In this document: one piece after another, positions 8,682-16,401 of the stretch
How positions within the stretch are numbered: the stretch's first letter is position 1
How the letters are laid out: the number at the start of each line of letters is the position of its first letter
Assembly: GCA_017441705.1 (NCBI GenBank)
Contig: JAFRWU010000067.1
Coordinates: 1 to 37,465, forward strand
DNA: 37,465 nt
Direction: 5' to 3'
DNA from: Clostridia bacterium
GTDB lineage: Bacteria; Bacillota; Clostridia; Oscillospirales; QAMX01
The notes under the pieces: generated by a model
Told to the model about the DNA's origin: nothing
The model's database searches: none
Seen by the model: only the letters and a program-made list of their open reading frames with translations
Made by a program: the position numbers and the translations under genes

Positions 8682-10100
8682 CTATTCGCGGATCTTCAGC
8701 GTCTTCCACTTTCCGGTGCGGACGCGGAGCCAGTAGAGCAGGAAGCGCACGTAGCTGTCGATCACCATGCAGGCGACGCACTCCGGGAGCCTCAGGCCCA
8801 GGATCTGGATGCAGACGATCGCGCCGAGGAACGCGCGGAAAAACCACATGCAGCTCGCCGTGATGATCATCGGCCAGAGCGTGTCTCCCGCTCCGCGCAG
8901 GCCTCCCGCGAAGACCATCGCTCCGGTCTGGGCGGGCTGCAGGATCGCGGCGATGCGCAGACAGCGCGTCGCGAGGGCGATCACGTCGGGATCCTGGGAA
9001 AAGAGGACCACCACGTACCGCCCGAAGAAGAAGAGCCCCAGCCCCGCGACCGTCATGACCACGACCGAGGCGCGCACGCAGGTGAACATGTACCGGTCCG
9101 CGAGGCCGGTCTTTTTCGCCCCGAGCGACTGGCCGACGAGCGTCGTGCTCGCGGCGGCAAAGGCGAAGCCCGGCATGAAGGCGATGGATTCCGCCGTCAC
9201 GTAGACGGTGTTCGCCGCGATGGTCACCGTGCCCAGACTCGCGATGGAGCGGCTGATCACGACGTTCGCGCTGGACATGCAGACGCGTTCCAGCATGGCC
9301 GGGACGCTGATCTTGAAGATCTTCCCTACCAGCTTGAAATCCAGCCGGTAGCTTTCGCGGAGCGTGATGTGCATCGGGGAGTTCTTTCTTACGAAAAGGA
9401 GGGCGATGGCGATCACTCCGCCGGCCGTCATGGATACGGCGGTCGCCGCAGCCGCGCCGTCGACGCCCCAGCCGGCGCCGATCATCGGCACCGAGAGGCC
9501 GAAAAGGTCCATCCTGCGCGTCGGATAGATCAGAAAGAAGTTTCCGACGACGTTGAGCACGTTCACGCCGATGTTGATCCGGAGCGGCGTTTTCGTGTCG
9601 CCGATGCCGCGGAGCGCGGAGAAGATCAGCATCGAAGCGATGCTGAAAAAGCGGCCGAAGGCGACGATCAGATTGTATGAGGCGGCGTAATCGATGATAT
9701 CCTCGCCGGCTCCCATCAGTTCGGGGATCAGCCGGTGCCCGGCTCCGAGGACCACGGTGATGGGGATGCCCAGATAGAGCAGGATCAGGACCGCGTGCTT
9801 TGTAAGCTTGCGGGTCATGTCGAAGTCCCGGGCGCCGATGGACTGAGAGATCATGGCCGTGACGCCGATCCCCAGGGACATGATGACGCCGTTCAGCAGA
9901 AAGACGACCGAATTGGAGATGGATACCGCCGCCGTCGCGTAGGCGCCCATCGTCCCCACCATGGCGGTATCCGCATAACCGACCAGCGTGGCAAGTACGT
10001 TTTCGAGAAAGATCGGCCAGGTCAGATGCAGGATGTTCCGGAGCGGGGAGCGCGATTCGTCCACGTAACTGACGGCATTTTTGCTTTTTGCATCACTCAA
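8682..10100 (-). CDS. MATE family multidrug/metabolite exporter
   Basis: 472 residues, twelve predicted membrane segments in two MatE halves. The first half opens with LRNILHLTWPIFLENVLATLVGYADTAMVG (about 20-49), the conserved MATE start, and has GVTAMISQSIGARD. The second half has FKISVPAMLERVCMS and TTLVGQSLGAKK. It is an inner-membrane Na+ or H+ antiporter; the substrate cannot be read from sequence. The Shine-Dalgarno before the ATG at 10100 is weak, but a good promoter lies 33 bases upstream of the ATG. It is transcribed separately from the etf operon that follows it on the same strand. Confidence 0.9.
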   Translation of the reverse strand: MSDAKSKNAVSYVDESRSPLRNILHLTWPIFLENVLATLVGYADTAMVGTMGAYATAAVSISNSVVFLLNGVIMSLGIGVTAMISQSIGARDFDMTRKLTKHAVLILLYLGIPITVVLGAGHRLIPELMGAGEDIIDYAASYNLIVAFGRFFSIASMLIFSALRGIGDTKTPLRINIGVNVLNVVGNFFLIYPTRRMDLFGLSVPMIGAGWGVDGAAAATAVSMTAGGVIAIALLFVRKNSPMHITLRESYRLDFKLVGKIFKISVPAMLERVCMSSANVVISRSIASLGTVTIAANTVYVTAESIAFMPGFAFAAASTTLVGQSLGAKKTGLADRYMFTCVRASVVVMTVAGLGLFFFGRYVVVLFSQDPDVIALATRCLRIAAILQPAQTGAMVFAGGLRGAGDTLWPMIITASCMWFFRAFLGAIVCIQILGLRLPECVACMVIDSYVRFLLYWLRVRTGKWKTLKIRE

Positions 10101-10132
10101 AAGGAATCACTACCCATTTCTCTTTTTCTCTG

Positions 10133-10161
10133 ATTATACACTGACGGGCCGGAAACGACAA
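10133..10161 (-). promoter_or_regulatory. Sigma-A promoter for the MATE exporter gene
   Basis: On the minus strand: -35 TTGTCG (10161-10156), 17-base spacer, perfect -10 TATAAT (10138-10133), 33 bases before the ATG at 10100. Confidence 0.7.
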
Positions 10162-10385
10162 GACCTTTTTCCTTCGCCGTCCGGAGCCGGGCACGGAAAG
10201 AAGCACTTCTGCGGGGTCAAATGAGGAGGCGCCCGGCGCTTTCGCGCAGAACGGCGATACCTCCCACCGTCCGCGGAGGCGGGAGAATTCCTGCCGTTCC
10301 ATACGAAAGAAGGCCCGTCGGGCTGCATCAGGCCTTCTGTATATTCCGTTGGCCGGAAAAATTTTCAAAAAAATGTTCCGCTTCC

Positions 10386-10413
10386 GCAACATTCCGGGAA
10401 GCAGAGCTGTATA
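10386..10413 (+). promoter_or_regulatory. Candidate ECF-sigma promoter of the lipoprotein/sigma/anti-sigma operon
   Basis: GCAAC (10386-10390), 17 bases, then TGTATA (10408-10413). This fits the general ECF layout of an AAC-containing -35 element followed after 16-17 bases by a CGTA/TGTA-like -10. No good sigma-A -35 is present at the right distance. The operon encodes an ECF sigma factor, so autoregulation is plausible. The ATG at 10470 is about 50 bases beyond the expected start. Assigned on pattern alone. Confidence 0.45.
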
Positions 10414-10469
10414 TATGGCAGAACGCAAAAAGCGTTCGGAAAAATCAACCGGAATGTGAGGGATCACGT

Positions 10470-11525
10470 ATGAAAAGAATGACAGCAGCTTTCCTGATTC
10501 TCGCCCTGTTCGCTTCCATGGGCGCCGTCCTTTCCTCCTGCGGGGAGGATATCACCGACTCCTCCGCCATCGCCGAAGGGATCGACGGAGGCTGGACGAA
10601 GCCCGCCTCGCCCGTGGTCACCGAAGAGCTGAAGAAGATCCTCGACAAGGCCTGCGAGACCCTGGCCGGCATGGAATACATTCCCGTCGCCTATCTCGGT
10701 AGCCAGGTCGTGGCCGGAACGAACCATTCCTTCCTCTGCAAGGCGCGTGCCTCCTACGAAGACGCCGAGGCGTATTACGCGGTCGTCACCGTCTATGAGG
10801 ATCTCGAAGGAAACGCCGAGATCCTGAACGAGGTCATGACCGACATCGTCGCGGAAAGCGGCGACGCTCCCGGCGCCTGGACCGAGACCGCGACCCCCGA
10901 GCTGACCGACGAGGCGAAGGACGCTCTCGCAAAAGCCTGCGAAGCCCTGACCGGCATGGAATACACGCCCGTGGCGCTGCTCGCGACCCAGGCCGTCTCC
11001 GGCACGAACTACCGCATCTTCTGCGAGGCCGCGGCTTCGGTCCCCGGCGACGTCTCGAGCTACGTGATCCTCGTCGTGAACCGGGATCCCCAGGGCGGCG
11101 CGGAGATCGTCGAGACCCTCCTCTTCGAAAAGGAGGAATACACCCAGATCGCGAATCCCGTCGTGGAATACGGAAGCGACGAGGAGTCGCTCGAGAGCGC
11201 CGAGAAGCACGTCGGCTTCCGGCTGGATATCCCGGCGGACATCAAGGCCGACCAGTATATCGTGATCAGCGGGAAGATCCTGGAAGTGGATTTCGAAGCG
11301 GGATACATCCGCAAGTCCGCGGGCTCCGACGACATCAGCGGAGACTATAACGAGTACGCCGAGACCGCGGAAAAGGACATCGGCGGAAAAACAGTCACCC
11401 TGAAGGGCAACGGAGGCAGGATCTATCTTGCAATCTGGACCGACGGCGGGTATACTTACTGTGTCGGCATGTACGACGGCGTCACGGAAGACCGGATGGC
11501 GTCGCTCGCGGAAGCCGTAAAATAA
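10470..11525 (+). CDS. Lipoprotein with two cystatin-like repeats and a DUF4367-like C-terminal domain
   Basis: 351 residues from the ATG at 10470 (GAGGG 7 bases upstream). The frame is open upstream, but only this Met gives a signal peptide: MKRM, a hydrophobic core, then lipobox LSSC with Cys24. Two repeats follow at about 40-125 and 136-220. Each opens GGWT or GAWT, has a helix of the KACETLAGMEY type, and then SQVVAGTNHSF (78-88) or TQAVSGTNYRIF (173-184). The QxVxG core is the signature of the cystatin fold. From about 229 to 351 the sequence matches the C-terminal domain of the anti-sigma factor two genes downstream: SGDYNEY versus SGDLNEY, KTVTLKG versus LTVTLRG, DGGYTYCV versus DGYSFSI. 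It is therefore likely an exported, membrane-anchored partner or antagonist of the anti-sigma sensor domain. The role is inferred. Confidence 0.85.
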   Translation: MKRMTAAFLILALFASMGAVLSSCGEDITDSSAIAEGIDGGWTKPASPVVTEELKKILDKACETLAGMEYIPVAYLGSQVVAGTNHSFLCKARASYEDAEAYYAVVTVYEDLEGNAEILNEVMTDIVAESGDAPGAWTETATPELTDEAKDALAKACEALTGMEYTPVALLATQAVSGTNYRIFCEAAASVPGDVSSYVILVVNRDPQGGAEIVETLLFEKEEYTQIANPVVEYGSDEESLESAEKHVGFRLDIPADIKADQYIVISGKILEVDFEAGYIRKSAGSDDISGDYNEYAETAEKDIGGKTVTLKGNGGRIYLAIWTDGGYTYCVGMYDGVTEDRMASLAEAVK

Positions 11526-11548
11526 CAGCAGGAGCCGGGTGAAGAAAG

Positions 11549-12139
11549 ATGACTGGAGCCGCGTATCGATCTCTGTCCCCCATATATCTCTTCGGGAGGT
11601 ACGCCCTCCTTCTTCTGGCGCCGCTCTCCGGCGCGGGATACGAAACCGAGGACGACGCGGCTCTCGTGCGGGAAAAGGCCGGATACTTCTTCGACGCCTT
11701 CGGCGATTCGATCCTCCGCCTCGCCTATTCCTATCTGCACAATATGGATGACAGCGAGGAGGTCCTGCAGGACACCCTCATCCGCTACCTCCGTTCCGCG
11801 CCGAAGTTTCTGAACGACAGGCACGCGAAGGCCTGGCTGATGCGCGTGGCCGCGAACCTCAGCAAAAACCGGATCCGGTACAACACGATCCGCCGCGCGG
11901 ACGAACTGAACGAGGAACTGGCCGCCGAGGAGCGCGAGGATCTCTCCTTCGTGTGGGAGGCCGTGAAGAGCCTGACGCCGAAATACCGGGAGGTCATCCA
12001 CCTCTATTACGAGGAAGGATATTCCGCCTCCGAGATCGCGGAGATCCTGGGAAGAAACGAAAACTCGGTGCGTTCCGACATGAAGCGCGGCCGGGAGAAG
12101 CTGAAGGAGATCCTGAAGGGAGGGTACGATTTTGAGTAA
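11549..12139 (+). CDS. RNA polymerase ECF-family sigma factor
   Basis: 196 residues. Sigma-70 region 2 lies at about 43-110 (ILRLAYSYLHNMDDSEEVLQ, then KAWLMRVAANLSKNRIR). Region 4 lies at about 134-190 (VKSLTPKYREVIHLYYEEGY, then ASEIAEILGRNENSVRSDMK), giving the DNA-binding helix-turn-helix for the -35 element. The order lipoprotein, sigma, anti-sigma with a 4-codon-scale overlap to the next gene indicates one transcript. The start is uncertain: the ATG at 11549 gives an extra 40 residues with a hydrophobic stretch (about 11-27, YLFGRYALLLLAPL). AGGAG is 14 bases upstream, which is far. A GTG at 11666 would give a normal-length ECF sigma but has no clear ribosome site. Function as a sigma factor is firm; regulon unknown. 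Confidence 0.9.
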   Translation: MTGAAYRSLSPIYLFGRYALLLLAPLSGAGYETEDDAALVREKAGYFFDAFGDSILRLAYSYLHNMDDSEEVLQDTLIRYLRSAPKFLNDRHAKAWLMRVAANLSKNRIRYNTIRRADELNEELAAEEREDLSFVWEAVKSLTPKYREVIHLYYEEGYSASEIAEILGRNENSVRSDMKRGREKLKEILKGGYDFE

Positions 12140-12737
12140 GTACAGCGACGTGATGGAACATATCGCGGTCACTCCCGAGATGAGGGAAAGGATCCTTGAC
12201 CGCGCCGTATCCGCCGGACGCATAAAGGCCCGCCCTTCCCGCTTCCGGTCGGCCGGCCGGATCCTGGCGCTGGCCGCCTGTCTTGCGCTGCTCGTCGCCG
12301 GCGCGGCCGCCGTGAGCAGCCGTTTCGCGGAGAACCGGGCGGAAGAGTTCACATCGGAGCTGACTCTGGGTCCCTCGCAGTACGAAAGCGCGGAGGAGCT
12401 CTCAGGCGCGGGCGGCATCCCGATCCGGGATCTCTCCTGGCTTCCCTTCGAGGCAGAGGAAACGGTCTATCAGTCTTTCGGAACCGGTTTTTCCGAGATC
12501 GTATATACCGGTGAGGACGATCGCGTCTGCTACCGCGTCTCGACCGGGAGCGGGGACACCTCCGGCGACCTGAACGAATACTCCTGGGTCGAAACGAGAG
12601 TCATGGACGGGCTGACGGTGACTCTCCGGGGCGAAGAAGGGCTCGTCCACTGCGCCTTTTACGAAAAGGACGGATACTCTTTCTCCATCACCTCCGAAAA
12701 AGGTCTGACTCCCGAACAGATCGAAAAAATGATCTGA
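12132..12737 (+). CDS. Transmembrane anti-sigma factor with DUF4367-like sensor domain
   Basis: 201 residues from a TTG at 12132 that overlaps the sigma stop by 8 bases and has GGAGGG 7 bases upstream, so translation is probably coupled. Residues 1-42 are a short cytoplasmic region (MEHIAVTPEMRERILDRAVS), fit for binding the sigma factor. Residues 43-62 are one membrane helix. Residues 63-201 are outside the cell and end in a domain (about 90-201) homologous to the C-terminus of the lipoprotein encoded at 10470-11525. Its cytoplasmic part is shorter than a classical zinc-binding anti-sigma domain and has no HxxxCxxC motif. It presumably holds the sigma factor inactive until the outer domain senses its signal. 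The assignment rests on gene order, topology and the shared domain. Confidence 0.8.
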   Translation: MSKYSDVMEHIAVTPEMRERILDRAVSAGRIKARPSRFRSAGRILALAACLALLVAGAAAVSSRFAENRAEEFTSELTLGPSQYESAEELSGAGGIPIRDLSWLPFEAEETVYQSFGTGFSEIVYTGEDDRVCYRVSTGSGDTSGDLNEYSWVETRVMDGLTVTLRGEEGLVHCAFYEKDGYSFSITSEKGLTPEQIEKMI

Positions 12738-13150
12738 CACGCGGAAAACGGAATCCGTCTTCCGCCTTCCGTCTGCGGGCACGGCAGGAGAAGGCGGGAC
12801 ACCGCCTGAAGAATGAACGGATCCGTCAAGCGGGAACAGATTGCTCCCTCCGTGAAAGGCGGCGCGAAAAAGCCGCCTTCCACGGAGGGAGCACCTTTCT
12901 TTTTGGTTCTCTGCCGGATACCCCGGCTGTTGACAGACAGCCTGTCAAAATGCGCATAGAATGCTTATCGGCCTGGCGGCATACGGATCATGAATTCCCG
13001 GGCGGTATGATATCGTGATATCAGAACGGACATGCCGGGAAAGGAACGCAAACGGGAATACGGGGAAAATGCCGTCTTTACAGGGATGCCCCGCTCTTTT
13101 TATAGGTTCCTCCCCAAGTCATCCTTCGCTTCTCATTTCAGAACCTTCCG
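12738..13150. other. Convergent intergenic region with terminator and two perfect inverted repeats
   Basis: 413 bases between the end of the anti-sigma gene (+) and the end of the oxidoreductase gene (-). It contains the terminator at 12842-12905 and two operator-like inverted repeats: TTGACAG-N5-CTGTCAA (12930-12948) and TGATATC-GT-GATATCA (13008-13023). A CGGGG/CCCCG hairpin with a T run (about 13074-13103) lies beyond them. No protein-coding frame with a ribosome site was found. A small RNA cannot be excluded. Confidence 0.4.
12842..12905 (+). terminator. Rho-independent terminator of the lipoprotein/sigma/anti-sigma operon
   Basis: Near-perfect stem of over 20 bp: TGCTCCCTCCGTG plus AGGCGGC pairing with GCCGCCT plus CACGGAGGGAGCA, with a short A-rich loop, followed by CCTTTCTTTTT. 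It lies 105 bases after the anti-sigma stop. Confidence 0.9.
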
Positions 13151-14161
13151 TCACGCGTCCGGCATGACCGTCTTTCCCGTCGCGGCGGATTCGTAGACGG
13201 CGAGGATCACCCGGACCGTGTCCGCCGCGTCCCGCGCCGTATACCGGAGAGGCTCTTCGCCCCGCAAGGCGGCGGTGATGTTCCGGTACTGCGCCGTGTG
13301 CAGATCTGCGCCGAACGCGGAAGGCTCCTTCCAGTTCCCGTTCGCCGTGGGGACGCCGCCGGTCAGATCGATCCCCTCGGCGGACACGAGCGCGTCCTCC
13401 TCGATCGTCACGGAGGCCCGCGTGCCGCAGATCTCCAGGCGTCTCGGCCTGGCGTGCCGGACGGCGGTGCTGGCGTCTATGACCCCCAGCGCGCCGGAGG
13501 GAAAGACCAGGCTGGCCGCGGCGGAATCCTCCACCTCGATGTCGTGGCAGAGCGTGGCGACATACCCCGAGATCCGCGTCGGGACGCCGAGCAGTCCGCA
13601 CATCACGTCGATCCCGTGGATCCCCTGGTTCATCAGGGCTCCCCCTCCGTCCATGGCCTTCGTGCCGCGCCAGGTCCCCGCGTAGTATTCCGGGGACCTC
13701 CAGTATTTCATGGACAGGGAAGCCGTCAGGATCCGGCCGAAAGCTCCGTTTTCCACGGCAGTTTTCACCGCTCTGTACGTTTCGGAAAAGCGCAGCTGGG
13801 AGATCGGGGCGCAGATCCTTCCGGTCTCCCGTTCCGCCTCGAGGATCCGGCGGCAGTCTTCGCTGGTCAGCGCGATCGGCTTTTCCACAACGACGGATTT
13901 CCCGCTCCGCATCAGCGAAACGGCCAGATCGGCGTGGGTTCCGCTCGGCGTGCAGATCGCCGCGAGGTCGGAAGCGTCCGACAGCAGTTCTTCCGGGGAT
14001 CGGTACGCGCGGATCCCGTTCTCTTCCGCGAAGCGGACGGCGGACGCCGTATCCAGGCTGTAGACGCCGGCGACGTCGATCCCGTTTCCGCGCATGGCGG
14101 CCAGATGGGTCCCGGCGATCATGCCGCTGCCGATCAGGACAGCTTTGATATTCGTACGCAT
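13151..14161 (-). CDS. Gfo/Idh/MocA family NAD(P)-dependent oxidoreductase
   Basis: 336 residues; ATG at 14161 with AAGGAG 6 bases upstream. Residues 1-120 are the Rossmann domain: KAVLIGSGMIAGTHLAAMRG carries the nucleotide-binding turn (GSGMIAG), AICTPSGTHADLA follows, and VVEKPIALT (about 93-101) holds the family EKP motif with its catalytic Lys. The C-terminal alpha/beta domain has GGGALMNQGIHGIDVMCGLLG, also typical. Members oxidise or reduce sugars, inositols or their derivatives. Last gene of the leftward run from 21.4 kb, 60 bases after the MBL-fold gene, so a role in sugar metabolism is likely. The sugar is unknown. Confidence 0.9.
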   Translation of the reverse strand: MRTNIKAVLIGSGMIAGTHLAAMRGNGIDVAGVYSLDTASAVRFAEENGIRAYRSPEELLSDASDLAAICTPSGTHADLAVSLMRSGKSVVVEKPIALTSEDCRRILEAERETGRICAPISQLRFSETYRAVKTAVENGAFGRILTASLSMKYWRSPEYYAGTWRGTKAMDGGGALMNQGIHGIDVMCGLLGVPTRISGYVATLCHDIEVEDSAAASLVFPSGALGVIDASTAVRHARPRRLEICGTRASVTIEEDALVSAEGIDLTGGVPTANGNWKEPSAFGADLHTAQYRNITAALRGEEPLRYTARDAADTVRVILAVYESAATGKTVMPDA

Positions 14162-14221
14162 GATGTCTCCTTATGATCATCTTCCGGTTGGGGAATCTCC
14201 GCACGGCGTTGCTCTCCGCCG

Positions 14222-14908
14222 TCACTCCAGAACGATCTCTTTTCCCGCTTCGAGGATCAGGCGCCCCGGAGCGTCGAACTTCTCCGCGCTTTTCCGGTCG
14301 AAGAGTTTTCCGGGCGCCATGTGGTACGGGATGCTGTGCCGCGCCCCCACGAGCTTCGCGCAGGCTGAGGCTTCCTCCGCGTCCATGTTGTACACCCCGT
14401 CGCAGACGAAGAAGGCGTAATCGATCTTCCGGTCCGCGAGTTCCTTCATCTGTTCCGTGGCCGAAGTGTCTCCCGTCGCGTAAACGGTGATCCCGCCCGG
14501 GAGCGTGATCAGCCATCCGACGCACGACCGGATGTCGTGGTTTTTGTTGTTTCCCGCCTGGACCGCCTCGACGGCGGCATAACCCAGATCGAAGGTCTTG
14601 TACTCCCCTTTGACCAGGGCTTCCTTCCAGGTGATGGTCCGGCAGCCGGCGTTCTTCTGTTCGATCCGGTCGACCGCCGTATGGTCCGAATGGCCGTGCG
14701 TGATGAGGATCAGGTCGGCCGGGAGGTCGTATCCCTCCCCCGCGTACGGGTCCACGTAGATGACCTTGCCTTCGGCCGTGACGATCCGGAGGCTGCCGTG
14801 GCCCTGGTAGAGCAGTCTGTTTTCTCCGTCTTGTCCTCCCCCGGCCGCGCCGCAGCCCGCGAGGAGGGCGATGGAAAACAGGATGCCGGACAACAGGATC
14901 TTCTTCAT
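14222..14908 (-). CDS. Metallo-beta-lactamase-fold lipoprotein (UlaG-like hydrolase)
   Basis: 228 residues; AAAGGAG 6-7 bases before the ATG at 14908. Signal peptide with lipobox LAGC (Cys19). The body is a short MBL-fold domain: LYQGHGSLRIVT at the start, LITHGHSDHTAVDR with the HxHxDH metal motif (about 70-75), GWLITLPGGITVYATGDTSA, and a final ARHSIPYHM His strand. This arrangement is that of the UlaG / YtnP-like 'beta-lactamase superfamily' branch. It would act as a metal-dependent hydrolase anchored outside the membrane. It is unusual that this is the only exported protein in the 13-21 kb carbohydrate run. Substrate unknown. Confidence 0.85.
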   Translation of the reverse strand: MKKILLSGILFSIALLAGCGAAGGGQDGENRLLYQGHGSLRIVTAEGKVIYVDPYAGEGYDLPADLILITHGHSDHTAVDRIEQKNAGCRTITWKEALVKGEYKTFDLGYAAVEAVQAGNNKNHDIRSCVGWLITLPGGITVYATGDTSATEQMKELADRKIDYAFFVCDGVYNMDAEEASACAKLVGARHSIPYHMAPGKLFDRKSAEKFDAPGRLILEAGKEIVLE

Positions 14909-14962
14909 GATAAGCTCCTTTCTCCAAATGCGATGTCTTCTTCCTTGTCGATACGTCGCCTT

Positions 14963-16312
14963 CTATGCCAGGCGGATCCCGCCGCGCCGCATCGTCTTCT
15001 CGAGAAGAGCTGCGAAATCGCGGTCCGGATCCCAGCAGGCCTCCGCGAACAGGGCGAGCGGGAGCGGGATGCCGTTCTCGATCAGGTTGTCCTCCGTGAG
15101 GGTCTCCAGGGAAGCTTCGGGGCATTCCTTTGCGATAAGCGAGACGGTCTTCAGCACGCTTCCCCCGAACCGCGCCCAGCGGCTCTGGTCGTCGCGGCGC
15201 CAGGCGTCGCGGAGTCTTTTCTTTGCCTCCGTCTCTTCTTCTGCGCTTTCGCCGAGGACGCAGGGACCGGTCTGATGCTCGAAAAGCGTCCAGTCGAGGT
15301 TGGTCTGTCCCTTCAGGACTCCTCCGAATCCGCGCCCGCCGCGAAGCCGGCAGATATCCCGCGTAAAGGAAAGGGTCTCCCCGTCGACGTCCGCAACCTC
15401 GTACCACCAGGGGAAGCCTCCGCAGTCTTCCCAATAAATGACGACGCGCGGATCGACGCCGGAAATGACGTCAAGGTGGTTTTTTACCGAGATCGCGTGC
15501 AGGCCGAACTCGATCTTGAGATCCGGCCATCTTTCCAGAAGATCCGAAGAGATCGTGTTGACCCATCTCACCGCCTCGGAGGCGATCAGGAGTCCGTCCT
15601 TGTATTCGTCGGTCGTCTCGGTAAAAAGCTGGAAATAGATCCCGTCGCCGCCGGCGTCCATATGGGCTTCGGTTCGCTCCATGACGGTCTTCCGCATCCG
15701 TTCCAGGGATCCCGGATCGGAGACGTCGATCTCCTCCCCCCAGCCCCACGAATAGCCCCATATGACGTCTATGCCGAGTCTGTGTGCGAAATCGGCGGCC
15801 TCCCGCCCGTTCACCGGCGGGAAATCGTTCCAGATCGTCACGCGGTTCAGCTTCAGGCGCGCCATCGCCCGGAAAAATCTCCTGTAATCGTAGATCACGT
15901 GTCCCCAGGTCCAGACGCCGCGCGAGGCGATCGCCGGTCCGGACGAAACGTGATATGACGGAAGCTTCATGTCGAGAAGCGCCCTCGACGCCGCGCGGCG
16001 CCCGAGAAGCGGTGTAAGCCAACCGTCGGCAAAATCGAAGGCCGCGTACATGCAGGCCGTCTCCGATCCTCCCGAAGCCGACGCTCTGTCATTCTCAGCG
16101 TCGATCCGGATCCGGTCGGGTTCCAGCGCCGGATCGACGAAGACCCGGACGACGCCGCAGGGGTATCCCGGCTCTTCCGGCAGTACCGGCGGGATATACG
16201 GCAGATTCGCACGCAGAGCCGCCGAGACGGTATGGACCGCTTCGCGGCAGCTCCCGTACGACGGGGCTACGATGACCCATCTTTTCGTGGGATGCTCTTT
16301 CGTGAATTCCAT
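14963..16312 (-). CDS. Putative glycoside hydrolase, GH20/GH67-like barrel
   Basis: 449 residues from the ATG at 16312, with GGAAAGG 11 bases upstream. The open frame extends to 16471 but that part overlaps the rhamnosidase end and lacks a ribosome site. Residues 10-110 resemble the alpha/beta N-terminal domain found before GH20 and GH67 barrels (ETACMYAAFDFADGWLTPLL). The barrel starts at SRGVWTWGHVIYDYRRFFRA (about 130-149) and continues with NRVTIWNDFPPVNGREAADF, WGYSWGWGEEID and GIYFQLFTETTDEYKDG; Glu232 in FTETTD is a candidate catalytic acid. No signal peptide. It sits 89 bases after the rhamnosidase gene in the same orientation. Exact family and substrate unknown. Confidence 0.6.
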   Translation of the reverse strand: MEFTKEHPTKRWVIVAPSYGSCREAVHTVSAALRANLPYIPPVLPEEPGYPCGVVRVFVDPALEPDRIRIDAENDRASASGGSETACMYAAFDFADGWLTPLLGRRAASRALLDMKLPSYHVSSGPAIASRGVWTWGHVIYDYRRFFRAMARLKLNRVTIWNDFPPVNGREAADFAHRLGIDVIWGYSWGWGEEIDVSDPGSLERMRKTVMERTEAHMDAGGDGIYFQLFTETTDEYKDGLLIASEAVRWVNTISSDLLERWPDLKIEFGLHAISVKNHLDVISGVDPRVVIYWEDCGGFPWWYEVADVDGETLSFTRDICRLRGGRGFGGVLKGQTNLDWTLFEHQTGPCVLGESAEEETEAKKRLRDAWRRDDQSRWARFGGSVLKTVSLIAKECPEASLETLTEDNLIENGIPLPLALFAEACWDPDRDFAALLEKTMRRGGIRLA

Positions 16313-16401
16313 GATACACCGAACCTTTCCGCAGCATGCTTTTGTCCCAAACCCGGCGTCCTCCTTTCCGCTGAACGGAGAACCGGAGGATCCGCACGTC
16401 G

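Larger units (their letters stand above)
10101..10469. other. Divergent control region between the MATE gene and the lipoprotein/sigma operon
   Basis: 369 bases without a convincing gene. It holds the MATE promoter (10133-10161), an inverted repeat AGAAGGCC...GGCCTTCT (10308-10315 and 10331-10338) that looks like a weak terminator on the minus strand, and an ECF-like promoter for the rightward operon (10386-10413). Open frames through it on both strands lack ribosome sites and recognisable proteins. Confidence 0.5.

Noticed and set aside
10093-10467. 124-residue frame on the minus strand upstream of the MATE gene
   Set aside because: It covers both promoters of the divergent region, has no ribosome site and shows no hydrophobic or domain pattern.
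12930-12963. Sigma-A promoter TTGACA with TAGAAT
   Set aside because: The spacing is 21 bases, too long for sigma-A. The TTGACA is better explained as one arm of an inverted repeat.
13119-15434. 771-residue open frame on the minus strand
   Set aside because: It runs out of frame through the oxidoreductase and MBL-fold genes, is very rich in Arg, Gly and Pro, and has no recognisable domain. The two overlapped genes have clear families and ribosome sites.
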